64,000 bases of DNA from JAAFHB01 sp037133495 (GCA_037133495.1 JBAXOA010000006.1:8047-72046); one strand, 5' to 3'; shown: positions 9,271 to 18,423, counted from the stretch's first letter. The notes: generated by a model not told the origin, from the letters alone. Translations and numbers: made by a program.

Positions 9271-9720
9271 ATGAATTTATTCGATCAGATCAGCGAAGAT
9301 ATCCGGCTGGCAATGCTGGCAAGAGACAAAGAGAGGCTTGAGGCCTTACGTAACGTGAAAAAAGTGTTGCTTGAAGCTAAAACGGCCAAGAGTGGCGGCG
9401 AGGAGCTTAGCGATGATGCTGCTGTCAAGGCAATTGCAAAATTGGCCAAGCAAGGTCGCGATTCGGCAGAGATCTACAAACAGCAAAACAGAATTGATCT
9501 TTACGATCCCGAGATGGCGCAGGTGAAAATTCTTGAGAGTTATCTTCCAAAACAAATGGAAGACGAAGAATTAACTGCAGCAATTAAGTCAATCATCGAA
9601 AAGACTGGTGCAACATCGATTAAAGAAATGGGTAAAGTGATCGGCGTGGCATCGAAAGAACTGGCCGGAAAGGCAGATGGCAGGCTGATCTCAGAAAAAG
9701 TGAAAAGCCTTTTAGCATAA
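9271..9720 (+). CDS. yqeY: GatB/YqeY-domain protein
   Basis: 149-residue protein of the YqeY family, which shares the C-terminal helical domain of the GatB subunit of the tRNA amidotransferase; its cellular role is not well established. Recognisable stretches are MARDKERLEALRNVKK near the start, YKQQNRIDLYDPEMAQ in the middle, and KEMGKVIGVASKELAGKADG near the end. The frame is open back to an ATG at 9223, but ATG 9271 gives the family-typical start (MNLFDQISEDI). Placement directly after ftsZ is common in Bacteroidota. The 9721-9904 spacer to the convergent sod gene holds no gene I can see. Confidence 0.88.
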   Translation: MNLFDQISEDIRLAMLARDKERLEALRNVKKVLLEAKTAKSGGEELSDDAAVKAIAKLAKQGRDSAEIYKQQNRIDLYDPEMAQVKILESYLPKQMEDEELTAAIKSIIEKTGATSIKEMGKVIGVASKELAGKADGRLISEKVKSLLA

Positions 9721-9904
9721 AAGCCTGTTTTAGTCTTTAAGAAATAGCGGTTACGGATTTTATTATTAAAAAGATGCCGCAAAATCATCGAAACACCAAA
9801 AACCACAGAATCTAATAGTTAAATATTATATTTCGGTGATTTTTGGTGAATTTGTGTGTTGATGGCAGTAAAACTTGCGATTGCTGTTTTATTTCAAAGA
9901 AACC

Positions 9905-10504
9905 CTACGCCTTAAACCTTTTTGCCACTTCGTCCCAATTGATGATCTTAAAGAAAGCCTCAATATAATCAGGTCTTCTGTTCTGATACTTCAGATAATA
10001 AGCATGTTCCCAAACATCAATTCCCAGAACCGGAAAACCTTGTAAATCTGCAACATCCATTAGCGGATTGTCTTGGTTTGGGGTAGAGCTTACAACCAGC
10101 GCATCACCTTTTTGAACCAACCAGGCCCAGCCGCTTCCAAAACGGGTTGCTGCTGCTTTTGTAAATGATTCTTTAAACAGATCAAAAGAACCAAAAGAGC
10201 CATTGATCGCCTCAAGTAATTTGCCTTGAGGTGCAGAAGATCCTCCTGGGGTCAAAACATCCCAGTATAGATTGTGATTGTAGTATCCGCCGCCGTTATT
10301 CCGGATGACAGGAGCCAATTTTGATGCATTTGCAATAATCTCTTCAATGCTTTTACCTTTCAAATCACTGGTTTCAATTGCACCGTTCAGATTATTGGTA
10401 TAAGCAGCATGATGTTTAGTATGATGGATTTCCATCGTTTGTGCGTCGATATATGGTTCGAGCGCTTTGTAATCATATTGGAGTACAGGTAGTGTAAAGC
10501 TCAT
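9905..10504 (-). CDS. Superoxide dismutase (Fe/Mn family)
   Basis: Cytoplasmic superoxide dismutase of 199 residues. Metal ligands are visible: His27 in EIHHTKHH, a second His in YYNHNLYWDVL, and Asp/His in DVWEHAYYLKYQ near the C-terminus. The stretch FGSGWAWLV and the outer-sphere motif NQDNPLM are of the manganese type, but SODs of Bacteroidota are often cambialistic, so the metal cannot be fixed from sequence. It is divergent from the outer-membrane protein gene at 10887 and convergent with yqeY, so it is probably transcribed alone. Confidence 0.95.
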   Translation of the reverse strand: MSFTLPVLQYDYKALEPYIDAQTMEIHHTKHHAAYTNNLNGAIETSDLKGKSIEEIIANASKLAPVIRNNGGGYYNHNLYWDVLTPGGSSAPQGKLLEAINGSFGSFDLFKESFTKAAATRFGSGWAWLVQKGDALVVSSTPNQDNPLMDVADLQGFPVLGIDVWEHAYYLKYQNRRPDYIEAFFKIINWDEVAKRFKA

Positions 10505-10886
10505 ATTATTTAATTTTAAATGTTTATTTTTATAGAACGAATAAATACGAAAAATGTTTAGAATTAATCTAAATAAGAATAACCCTTAAGGTTTCCAAAA
10601 CCTGAAGGGTTTGAAATAATGAATTTAATTTTCTTGTAGTAGTAACCATATTGCAGTAAATACGTCGTTAGAGGATCAATTAAGTTGTAGAAATAAAATA
10701 ATGTCGTATTATTTTTCAATCAATTCATTAAATCGTGGTCATTAGTGAATGTTGATTTTACGTTGCAGTGCTTTGCACCTTAAGAATCGTGTTTAATAAT
10801 TCAGTAATTATCAGAGATCATTTTCAAATAAAATGAAAATCAAAAATGCGACATTAAATCTTTCCGATTACTTAAATTCCATTATT
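10505..10886. other. Intergenic region between divergent sod and outer-membrane protein genes
   Basis: About 380 bases, AT-rich, with no open frame of note. It must hold the promoters for both flanking genes, but I find no convincing TTTG-N19-TAnnTTTG pair on either strand. The one clear structure is the hairpin at 10581-10611, listed separately. An upstream ATG at 10833 is in frame with the downstream gene but precedes a non-signal-like leader, so the start at 10887 is preferred. Confidence 0.6.
10581..10611. repeat. Intergenic inverted repeat (terminator-like hairpin)
   Basis: AACCCTTAAGGTTT, 3 bases, then AAACCTGAAGGGTT: 14-base arms with one mismatch. It resembles in design the hairpin at 11673-11705 (AGGTTT/AAACCT core, GGGTT outer arm). 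Its position between two divergent genes is odd for a terminator, so it may be a dispersed palindromic element. Confidence 0.7.
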
Positions 10887-11656
10887 ATGAAAAAATCTAT
10901 AGTTATATTTCTTCTTTTCAGCGCGTTCGGATTTGCAAAATCTGTAGGTCAGGATACTGTGCGGGTAAAATTACCGGGCAAAAATGTCGTGACGGTTGTC
11001 GATGGACATGGGAATAATGCAAAGGTTGATGTTGGCAATAATGCTGTGCATGTGAATAGCGGCAAAGATGATACTGTCAAAATCAGAGTCGGGCGGAGAG
11101 TGGTAATTATCCGCAGCGGAAGACATAATTCCAACATCCGGCTCAATTATCTTGATGACCGTAAATATGAGTTATGGACCGGAAAATCATCAGGGTTTAA
11201 GGGCCATTGGGCAGGATGGGAGATGGGTATCAATTCATTTTCCAAAGTTGATTATAAAGGATTCATGCCCAATTTCATGGATCTGAACCAAAACAAGTCT
11301 TTCGAAACAGGCATTAATTTTTTAGAGTATAATATTGGGTTAAAATCTGATAAAAACAATATTGGGTTAGTTACGGGACTTGGAATTACCTATAATGATT
11401 ATCGTTTTTCGAATGCTTTTACAATTGTCAATAACGAAGGTTTTGTTGAACCGGTTTCTCTGAATGAACGCAATCTTTCAAATCAAAAAGTCATGGAGAC
11501 TTTAATATCAATCCTTTCCGCATTGGAGCTACAGCACGAATGGGTTACAGGGGGATAAATGTTTTCGGTACCTCTTACTTTTCCCCCTTTTTCAGGAATG
11601 GCCGAGGTCCGGAGCTATTCCCGTTTACGATTGGCATCGTTCTGATGGATTGGTAA
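10887..11656 (+). pseudogene. Outer-membrane beta-barrel protein, frameshifted in an A-run
   Basis: Starts MKKSIVIFLLFSAFGFAKSVGQ, a signal peptide, then a polar region and barrel-like strands (GFKGHWAGWEMGINSF, LEYNIGLKSDKNNIGLVTGL). The frame stops at 11558, but from the A5 run at 11485-11489 another frame continues as KSHGDFNINPFRIGATARMG, then YRGINVFGTSYFSP and PFTIGIVLMDW, stopping at 11654-11656. That is a typical closing section of a Bacteroidota outer-membrane barrel. Adding one A to the run restores a single reading frame. The barrel also seems short between FVEPVSLNERNLS and the closing strands, so an internal deletion is possible. Either a recent mutation or a homopolymer sequencing error explains the shift. 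Confidence 0.75.
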
Positions 11657-11672
11657 TCAGAATAATAATATA

Positions 11673-11705
11673 AAACCCGACAGGTTTTCGAAACCTGTCG
11701 GGTTT
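11673..11705. terminator. Bidirectional terminator-like hairpin
   Basis: Perfect 15-base inverted repeat: AAACCCGACAGGTTT, loop TCG, AAACCTGTCGGGTTT. It lies between the convergent ends of the outer-membrane protein gene and the carboxylase operon, so it probably stops transcription from both sides. Confidence 0.8.
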
Positions 11706-11736
11706 ATGTCCGATATTGAGGAGCAAAAAACTTGTC

Positions 11737-13275
11737 CTACAATGGAATATTTCCGTGCTTTTTTAATGGATTAGCCGTATGCTTGTTCTGGGTCATTTCC
11801 AACGCCTGAATCAATTTAAATCTTGTTTGTGATGGAACAATAATCTCGTCTATATAACCCAGTTCGGCCGCTTTATAAGGATTGGCAAACTTATCGCGGT
11901 AATCTTCGATTTTTTGAGCAAGTTCCTCTTCGCTCATTTTCTCGCGGTGAATAATTTTCACTGCACCGTCAGCTCCCATAACTGCGATTTCGGCAGAAGG
12001 ATAGGCAAAGTTAATGTCTGCGCCAATGTGCTTACTGCTCATCACATCATAAGCACCTCCATAAGCTTTACGGGTGATAAGTGTAATTTTAGGAACAGTC
12101 GCTTCTGCAAACGCGTATAAAAGTTTGGCGCCATGGCGGATAATTCCACCGTATTCCTGAGCTGTTCCGGGAAGAAAGCCCGGGACGTCGACGATGGTCA
12201 CAATCGGAATATTAAAGGCATCGCAAAAACGGACGAACCGTGCGCTTTTTACCGATGAATTGATATCAAGTACACCGGCAAGACTTGCAGGCTGATTGGC
12301 AACTATTCCAACGCTGCGTCCCGCAAGCCGGGCAAATCCGATGATCATATTAGGGGCGAAGGCGGGCTGAATTTCAAAAAAGTTCCGGTCATCGGCGATG
12401 CTGGTGATCAGATCTTTCATATCGTATGCCTTATTCGGATCTTCAGGAATCAAAGTGTCGAGATTCTTGTCCTCGCGGTGTATGTCATCCTTGCAAGGAA
12501 CGGCATGAGGCTCCTCGAGATTATTGGAAGGAAGAAATCCGATCAGCTCGCGGATCATGAGCAAGGCATGCTCTTCACTATCGGCGGTCAGGTGGGCTAC
12601 GCCACTCTTGGCATGATGAGTAGAAGCGCCACCCAATTCTTCCTTGGTCACATCCTCGTGTGTCACAGCCTTTACTACGTCGGGACCGGTCACAAACATA
12701 TAGCTTGTATCTTTCACCATCACAATAAAGTCGGTGATCGCAGGTGAATATACGGCTCCTCCGGCACATGGTCCGAGAATGGCCGAAATCTGAGGAATTA
12801 CTCCGGAGCTCATCACGTTGCGGTAGAATATATCGGCATAGCCGGCAAGACTTTCAATTCCTTCCTGAATACGTGCACCACCTGAGTCGTTCAGACCGAT
12901 CAGCGGAGCGCCCATTTTCATGGCAAGATCCATAATCTTAACGATCTTATCAGCATTGGCGCGGCTCATCGTTCCACCAAAGACGGTGAAATCCTGTGCA
13001 AAAGTGTAAACCAGACGGCCATCAATTTTGCCATATCCGGTGATCACTCCGTCGCCGGAGAATCTGCTGTTTTCCATTCCAAAATCGTGTGAACGGTGAA
13101 CAACAAATTTGTCCAGTTCTACAAAAGTCCCCGGATCGATAAGTATCCCGATTCTTTCGCGGGCTGTTTTTCTTCCGGCAGCATGCTGACGATCAATACG
13201 ATCCTGTCCTCCTCCTGACTCGGCTTCCAGATTTCGCTCAATGAGTCTCTCAAATTTATCCTGTTGTGATGACAT
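11737..13275 (-). CDS. Acyl-CoA (propionyl-CoA) carboxylase, carboxyltransferase subunit
   Basis: Carboxyltransferase subunit of 512 residues, of the PccB/MmdA family. It transfers CO2 between carboxybiotin and an acyl-CoA, most likely propionyl-CoA/methylmalonyl-CoA. Visible family motifs: NDSGGARIQEG and GPCAGGAVYSPAITD in the N-terminal crotonase-fold half, and DVPGFLPGTAQEYGGIIRHG and TRKAYGGAYDVM in the C-terminal half. It is the last gene of a three-gene operon with biotin carrier and biotin carboxylase genes. Presence of a biotin carboxylase and absence of a membrane decarboxylase subunit favour a carboxylase over a sodium-pumping decarboxylase. The substrate is inferred. Confidence 0.92.
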   Translation of the reverse strand: MSSQQDKFERLIERNLEAESGGGQDRIDRQHAAGRKTARERIGILIDPGTFVELDKFVVHRSHDFGMENSRFSGDGVITGYGKIDGRLVYTFAQDFTVFGGTMSRANADKIVKIMDLAMKMGAPLIGLNDSGGARIQEGIESLAGYADIFYRNVMSSGVIPQISAILGPCAGGAVYSPAITDFIVMVKDTSYMFVTGPDVVKAVTHEDVTKEELGGASTHHAKSGVAHLTADSEEHALLMIRELIGFLPSNNLEEPHAVPCKDDIHREDKNLDTLIPEDPNKAYDMKDLITSIADDRNFFEIQPAFAPNMIIGFARLAGRSVGIVANQPASLAGVLDINSSVKSARFVRFCDAFNIPIVTIVDVPGFLPGTAQEYGGIIRHGAKLLYAFAEATVPKITLITRKAYGGAYDVMSSKHIGADINFAYPSAEIAVMGADGAVKIIHREKMSEEELAQKIEDYRDKFANPYKAAELGYIDEIIVPSQTRFKLIQALEMTQNKHTANPLKKHGNIPL

Positions 13276-13333
13276 ATTTTTCCTGTTTATTAATTTAGTT
13301 TCCTTTACCTTTTAGTAATCCGTTGTCAACGAT

Positions 13334-13861
13334 TTAAGCCTCTTCCTCCTCGTCATCAATAATCACTAAAAGTTGATTGTTGTCGACGGTATCGCCTTCT
13401 TTCACAGGTACTTCCCTCACTATTCCCCGTCGTCCCGCTTTAAATTCGCTTTCCATTTTCATAGCTGAGAGCACAATTAATGGTTGTCCGGCTTCAACCT
13501 GATCACCAGGCTTGACGAATACCCGAACTACTTTACCGGGCATCGGAGACCTTATGGTATTGTCGAGGCTGACCGGGGCTGATTGCATTCTGCTTTGGCG
13601 GTAGCGCGATTCGTTGTCAACTACCTCAACTTCGAACTTGAAATATAAAGTATTGACATTATAGTGCTTGGGTTGGCTGGATTCAACAACTTCAACATTA
13701 TATGATTGACCGTTATGAAGAATTGAGAACTCCTCGCTTCTCACTTTAACGATATCTACTTCATAGATTACATCGTCAACGGCAAGCGTCAGTATATTCC
13801 CTTCCCGTTTTATCTCTTTAACGATCGCATTACGGTTATTGACTTTAAGTTCGAGTTCCAT
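13334..13861 (-). CDS. Biotin carboxyl carrier protein of the acyl-CoA carboxylase
   Basis: 175 residues from the ATG at 13861 (MELELKVNNRNAIV). The frame is open for another 52 codons upstream, but those overlap the end of the carboxylase gene and look like noise. The C-terminal biotinyl domain contains the biotinylation motif SAMKMES, with the lysine as the attachment site, preceded by RSPMPGKVVRVFVKPGDQV. The N-terminal half is a linker/scaffold domain. The protein shuttles carboxybiotin between the biotin carboxylase encoded upstream and the carboxyltransferase encoded downstream. Confidence 0.92.
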   Translation of the reverse strand: MELELKVNNRNAIVKEIKREGNILTLAVDDVIYEVDIVKVRSEEFSILHNGQSYNVEVVESSQPKHYNVNTLYFKFEVEVVDNESRYRQSRMQSAPVSLDNTIRSPMPGKVVRVFVKPGDQVEAGQPLIVLSAMKMESEFKAGRRGIVREVPVKEGDTVDNNQLLVIIDDEEEEA

Positions 13862-13925
13862 TTTAGTTAATTTATCTGCAAATGCTATGTTGTTGTAATA
13901 TATTGAATTAATGAAGCAACGAAAT

Positions 13926-15449
13926 CTACAGCCTCGAAGTGAATTTTCGAATTTGTCGTTTCCAGTTAGTTTCCTTTTTTGCCGATGGTGCAACATTCGT
14001 TTTTTTGCTGTTCTCAATGCCTAAGACATATTCTGCAAACGTGGCAATCATCGCAATATCTTCACAATGCCTGTCGCATTTACCTTCTGCATGCAAAAAT
14101 TCACTGTTTTTCTCAATAAAATGAGTATTGTAAGTCCCATTTTTAAAATCAGGTGTTTCCATGATACGCTCGAGGAACCGTATTGTAGTTTTTACACCGG
14201 TAATCTTATATTCGTAAAGAGCACGGCGCATTCTTTCAATAGCTTCATCACGGGTTCTGCCCCAAACTATCAGTTTGCTTATGAGTGAGTCATAGTAAAT
14301 AGGAATAGTATACCCTTCATAAACGTAGCCATCGCATCGTACACCAAATCCGAAAGGTTCGGTGATATGGGTGATCGTTCCAGGATTAGGCATGAAATTA
14401 TGATCGGTATCTTCGGCGTATATGCGACACTCGATTGCATGACCGCTTTGTTTCAGATCTTTTTGCTTAAAAGGAAGTTTATTTCCCTCTGCAACCCTTA
14501 TTTGTTCTTTCACCAGATCGACACCGACAACACGTTCAGTTATTGGATGTTCGACCTGTAAACGGGTGTTCATCTCAAGGAAATAGAAGTTCAACTCCTC
14601 ATCCATAATAAATTCTATAGTTCCGGCACCCTCGTAATTACAGGCATTGGCTGCAGCAACTGCACATTCTCCCATTATTATTCTTACTTCAGGAGTCAGC
14701 AGAGGAGAAGGTGTTTCTTCAACTACTTTTTGGTGTCTGCGTTGAACCGAGCACTCGCGCTCAAAAAGATGGACAGTATTTCCGTATCTGTCAGATAGTA
14801 TTTGAAATTCGACATGATGGGGTGAATCAATATACTTCTCAATGTACAGGGCATCATCGCCAAAAGCCGTTTTAGCTTCCGATCGTGCAGCACGCAGGGA
14901 GCTTGTAATCTGCGATTCTTTCTTTACTAACCGCATCCCTTTTCCACCGCCACCTGCCGACGCTTTTATCATTACCGGAAGGCCTATTTCCATGATGTGT
15001 TTAATCGCTTCTTCCTCACTGGTCACCTTTTCAGTGGTCCCTGGAACAACAGGAACACCAGCTGCGATCATCTTTTTTCGGGCGCTGATTTTATCTCCCA
15101 TCGTCTCAATAGACTCAGGTGAAGGCCCGATAAAGCAGATTCCTTCTTCACGGCACCGGCGCGAGAAAGCAGCATTTTCCGACAAAAATCCGTAACCGGG
15201 ATGAATAGCATCGGCACCCGACATTTTTGCCGTTTCGATGATTTTATCCATTCTGAGATAACTCTCGGATGAAGGGGAGGGGCCAATATTATAGGCCTCG
15301 TTAGCATATCTTACATGCATTGCATTACGGTCAGCATCACTAAAAACAGCAACTGTCTTTATTCCCATCTCCCGACAGGAACGCATAATCCGGATTGCAA
15401 TTTCTCCCCGGTTGGCGACCAATACCTTTTTTATCGGTTTTTGTTCCAT
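13926..15449 (-). CDS. Biotin carboxylase subunit of acyl-CoA carboxylase
   Basis: ATP-grasp enzyme of 507 residues that carboxylates biotin with bicarbonate and ATP. Motifs: KKVLVANRGEIAIRIMRSCR at the start, HPGYGFLSEN, the glycine-rich ATP loop GGGGKGMR, ERECSVQRRHQKVVEE and the catalytic region EMNTRLQVEHPITE. It is longer than fatty-acid AccC (about 450 residues), with a C-terminal extension near residues 450-507. First gene of the operon. A -7-like TAATTTTG lies 26-33 bases upstream on the reverse strand (15475-15482) without a clear -33, so the promoter is only suggested. Confidence 0.93.
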   Translation of the reverse strand: MEQKPIKKVLVANRGEIAIRIMRSCREMGIKTVAVFSDADRNAMHVRYANEAYNIGPSPSSESYLRMDKIIETAKMSGADAIHPGYGFLSENAAFSRRCREEGICFIGPSPESIETMGDKISARKKMIAAGVPVVPGTTEKVTSEEEAIKHIMEIGLPVMIKASAGGGGKGMRLVKKESQITSSLRAARSEAKTAFGDDALYIEKYIDSPHHVEFQILSDRYGNTVHLFERECSVQRRHQKVVEETPSPLLTPEVRIIMGECAVAAANACNYEGAGTIEFIMDEELNFYFLEMNTRLQVEHPITERVVGVDLVKEQIRVAEGNKLPFKQKDLKQSGHAIECRIYAEDTDHNFMPNPGTITHITEPFGFGVRCDGYVYEGYTIPIYYDSLISKLIVWGRTRDEAIERMRRALYEYKITGVKTTIRFLERIMETPDFKNGTYNTHFIEKNSEFLHAEGKCDRHCEDIAMIATFAEYVLGIENSKKTNVAPSAKKETNWKRQIRKFTSRL

Positions 15450-15490
15450 TTTTTTTTTTACTTACTTGCGATGTCAAAATTAATATTTTT

Positions 15491-16201
15491 ATGAAACTTC
15501 TGCTCATCAGTAATTCTACGAATCCGGGCGAGCCATATCTCGATTATCCTAAACATGAAATTAAGAAATTTCTTGGTGATAAAATGGTAAATGCCCTTTT
15601 TATTCCTTACGCCGCTGTGACTTTTTCGTTTGACTTATATGAGGCAAAAGTAGAAGAGCGATTTGCGGAAATTGGACATCATATTACTTCTATTCACCAT
15701 TTTGCCGATCCGGTTAAAGCTGTGCAATCGGCAGAAGCAATTGTTGTTGGAGGTGGCAATACCTGGCAGTTGGTGCGGATGATGCATGATAAAAGGCTGA
15801 TGGAAGCGATTCGGATAAAGGTGCTCCAGGGTACGCCATATATCGGATGGAGTGCCGGTTCGAATGTCGCTTGCCCTACTTTACGAACAACGAATGACAT
15901 GCCGGTGATCGATCCAAAAGGATTTGATTGTATGGATTTAGTGCCTTTTCAAATTAATCCGCATTATCTGGATGCCCACCCTGAGGGTCATGGCGGTGAG
16001 ACTCGGGAACAACGAATCGCTGAATTTTTGGAGATAAATCCGAAAATTAATGTCGTTGGATTGCGGGAAGGTACGATGTTGAAATACGAAAATAACAAGC
16101 TAATTCTGATCGGAACCAAAAGCGCACGGATTTTCAGGAAAGGGATTGAACCTCAGGAACTAAATTCTGGTGATAATTTTGATTTTCTGCTTCAACGATA
16201 G
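15491..16201 (+). CDS. pepE: Alpha-aspartyl dipeptidase (peptidase E, family S51)
   Basis: Cytoplasmic serine peptidase of 236 residues that cleaves dipeptides with N-terminal aspartate. The catalytic Ser121 lies in GWSAGSN, Asp136 in TTNDMPV and His158 in INPHYLDAHPEG; these match Ser120/Asp135/His157 of Salmonella PepE as I recall them. The glycine-rich VVGGGNTWQLV is also present. The longer frame from 15395 adds a hydrophobic leader that overlaps the divergent carboxylase gene, so ATG 15491 is chosen. Transcribed divergently from the carboxylase operon with a spacer of only 41 bases. Confidence 0.93.
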   Translation: MKLLLISNSTNPGEPYLDYPKHEIKKFLGDKMVNALFIPYAAVTFSFDLYEAKVEERFAEIGHHITSIHHFADPVKAVQSAEAIVVGGGNTWQLVRMMHDKRLMEAIRIKVLQGTPYIGWSAGSNVACPTLRTTNDMPVIDPKGFDCMDLVPFQINPHYLDAHPEGHGGETREQRIAEFLEINPKINVVGLREGTMLKYENNKLILIGTKSARIFRKGIEPQELNSGDNFDFLLQR

Positions 16202-16339
16202 CTTTAATCGATAATTCAGTGCTTGTAAATGCTGAAAAATTGAAGCCTGTTCTTTTCAATCTCGTCCAGCCATTGGGAAAGTTAGCAGGAAACGATGCCT
16301 GTGCTATGGAATCAGTATGCGAAGAATTTGCTTTTGTAT

Positions 16340-16552
16340 TTAAAATTTCATCTTGAGCTGAGGATTTTTTTTCATTGATGCGAAGTGTTTTTCAACCAAT
16401 GCGTCTATCTCCCGGACACATCTCGTGCAGCCGGTTCCGGCATGGGTGAAATTTTGAACGTCAGCAGTTGTAAGTGCTCCTGCGCGTAAGATTTTTATTA
16501 TCTCTTGTGCAGTAACATGATTACACAGGCACACCAATCGCTTCTGACTCAT
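16340..16552 (-). CDS. BFD-like [2Fe-2S]-binding protein
   Basis: 70-residue protein with the cysteine pattern of the bacterioferritin-associated ferredoxin/NifU-central domain: CLC near residue 8, then CTRC near residue 42, with HVTAQEI and AGTGC around them. Family members bind a [2Fe-2S] cluster and act as small redox partners, for example in iron release from bacterioferritin; no bacterioferritin gene is visible nearby. The sequence from 16202 to 16339 contains nothing I recognise. Confidence 0.8.
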   Translation of the reverse strand: MSQKRLVCLCNHVTAQEIIKILRAGALTTADVQNFTHAGTGCTRCVREIDALVEKHFASMKKNPQLKMKF

Positions 16553-16668
16553 ACAGGAATAATTTTGCCTGGGATTTTATTTAAGGAATTGTCAATTAAC
16601 AATGTTCAATTCTGGATATCTATCATAAAGATCATTGTAAATTTAGCATTATTAATTGATAATTATTT

Positions 16669-17823
16669 TTATGACGGATCTTCAAATTTAATTTTGAAGA
16701 CTACAACTTCAGGCGAATTTCCAATCCTTACAGGAGGTCCCCATGAACCAAAACCGGACGAGACGTAGAAATTTGTATTACCTTTTTTCAGAAAACCCCA
16801 GCTGAGTTCGAACACTGCTTTGGTAATGTAACTGAGAGGCCACAATTGCCCGTGGTGGGTATGCCCCGAGAGATGCAGGTCAACATTTTCGACAGTTGCT
16901 TCATCAAGATTAAAAGGCTGGTGATTCATTACAATAACCGGAAAGGTTTTGTCAATACCGGTCATCAGCTCTTTCAGTGATTTACGTCCGTTTTCGCCCA
17001 TCCTTCGATTATCGCGGTCGTCGCGTCCGATTAACTGAATGCCATTCTCCAAGGTAAGGACTTTATCGCGCAACACATTGATATGAATGCTTTCCAAATA
17101 CGGCAAGGTTTTCTGGATTCCTCCGATATATTCATGGTTTCCGGCAATGGCATAAACACCCATCCGTGATTTGATCTCCTGAAGGTGCCGTCCTAAATTT
17201 TTACGAAGTACCGAGGCGATATCGCCGTCCACCAGATCGCCGCAAAGCAACACCAGATCCGGCTTTTGATTATTGATGATCCTCACTAGTTTTTCCTCCC
17301 GGCTCTCTCCGATCAGTGCACCAAGGTGAAGATCGGAAGCCATGACGATTCTCATTTCGCGGCTTCCCGTTACCTTCTTCGGAATAGTCAGCGCGATCTC
17401 TTTGACACGGGTAGACCAGGCATTAATTGTTCCGGCAAGCACAACCAGTGAAACAAAAGCCACAGTAATGATACCAATTTTGAACCTCAAAGCCTGTGTA
17501 ATCTCCGGAAGGAAATGGAAAAAATAGTTGAGCAGCCTGATGATATCGAAGAGCAAAATAGTAAGCGAGAAGTAAAGCATAAAGGCAAGCCAAAATGCTC
17601 CGGCACGATAAATCCATTCACTAATTACTGATGAATGAGTATGCTCGAGAACTTCGCCAATAATGAAACAGGAAACAATGAGCCAAAATGATATTATGTA
17701 GCTTTTTCGCCATACCGGTGATATTGAAAAAGCTTGTAATCCTCGCGAATAAATCAGAAAATTCAGCGAAAAATAGATCAGAAGGATGGTCCCGAAAAAA
17801 ATAAGAAATGAAGTGGTACGCAT
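16669..17823 (-). CDS. Membrane-anchored metallophosphoesterase
   Basis: 384 residues from ATG 17823; a TTG seven codons upstream is possible but unlikely. The N-terminal third holds about four membrane helices; the C-terminal domain is a calcineurin-like phosphoesterase with the full metal-binding set: DLHLG, GDLVDGD, GNHEY, NHQP and GHTHHGQ. Family members include YkuE-like enzymes and the LpxG-type UDP-2,3-diacylglucosamine pyrophosphatases; the substrate here cannot be told from sequence. The ending FGSWGPPVRIGNSPEV is typical of the group. It stands alone, with AT-rich spacers on both sides. Confidence 0.87.
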   Translation of the reverse strand: MRTTSFLIFFGTILLIYFSLNFLIYSRGLQAFSISPVWRKSYIISFWLIVSCFIIGEVLEHTHSSVISEWIYRAGAFWLAFMLYFSLTILLFDIIRLLNYFFHFLPEITQALRFKIGIITVAFVSLVVLAGTINAWSTRVKEIALTIPKKVTGSREMRIVMASDLHLGALIGESREEKLVRIINNQKPDLVLLCGDLVDGDIASVLRKNLGRHLQEIKSRMGVYAIAGNHEYIGGIQKTLPYLESIHINVLRDKVLTLENGIQLIGRDDRDNRRMGENGRKSLKELMTGIDKTFPVIVMNHQPFNLDEATVENVDLHLSGHTHHGQLWPLSYITKAVFELSWGFLKKGNTNFYVSSGFGSWGPPVRIGNSPEVVVFKIKFEDPS

Positions 17824-17877
17824 TGATGTAAAAATTTTGCTCAAAAATAGACTTTATTACATTTTTATAACGGATAG

Positions 17878-17911
17878 TTTGAGTAAATGTTTATATGGTT
17901 GTTTATCTTTG
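17878..17911 (+). promoter_or_regulatory. Possible Bacteroidota-type promoter
   Basis: TTTG at 17878-17881 and TATCTTTG at 17904-17911, 24 bases before the next ATG. The -7 box fits TAnnTTTG exactly, but the 22-base spacer is longer than the usual 19-20. Confidence 0.4.
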
Positions 17912-17934
17912 CCAATTGACTAAATAATCATTGA

Positions 17935-18423
17935 ATGAGGTATTCCCTGATCCTGATTTCACTTCTCATTTTTGCCTTCACGTCATGTTCTGATGGAGAC
18001 GGGTGCTATGAATCGGTAGATACATTTATGGTGGCTTCTTTATCTGTAAATGGATTTAAGCCCATTAGTTCTATGGTAATCAGAGGTGTTAATCGCAATG
18101 ATACGGGTGATATTCTGGTGAATGACCAGGTCTCATCTTTAACAAAACAATGTGCGCTGCCACTATCCTTGTCAACTGATTCAACGGGATTTGTTATTAA
18201 GGTCAATCAGATTAGTGATACATTATATATAAGGCATACAATGATTCTCAATTTTATATCCGAGAACTGCGGATTTGCTCCTAACTATATTATTTCAGGT
18301 TTTCGCCACACAAAGGGTATCGATTCGGTAAAAATTACTGATTCAAAGGTTAATCCAAAATCAATAGAGAAGAAAACGAATGACCAAAATATTAGTATCT
18401 ATTTTACTGCTGCTACTCACTAG
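17935..18423 (+). CDS. DUF6452-type lipoprotein
   Basis: 162 residues with a lipoprotein signal peptide (MRYSLILISLLIFAFTSC, cysteine at residue 18) and three further cysteines that could form disulphides in the periplasm. The body is beta-rich. I recognise it as a DUF6452-like protein, a family of unknown function that in Bacteroidota commonly precedes a DUF6048 gene, as it does here. Its last 44 bases overlap the next gene in another frame, which implies co-translation. Confidence 0.7.
   Translation: MRYSLILISLLIFAFTSCSDGDGCYESVDTFMVASLSVNGFKPISSMVIRGVNRNDTGDILVNDQVSSLTKQCALPLSLSTDSTGFVIKVNQISDTLYIRHTMILNFISENCGFAPNYIISGFRHTKGIDSVKITDSKVNPKSIEKKTNDQNISIYFTAATH

Noticed and set aside
11737..15449. 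Sodium-pumping methylmalonyl-CoA decarboxylase
   Set aside because: There is no membrane beta subunit, and a biotin carboxylase gene is present.
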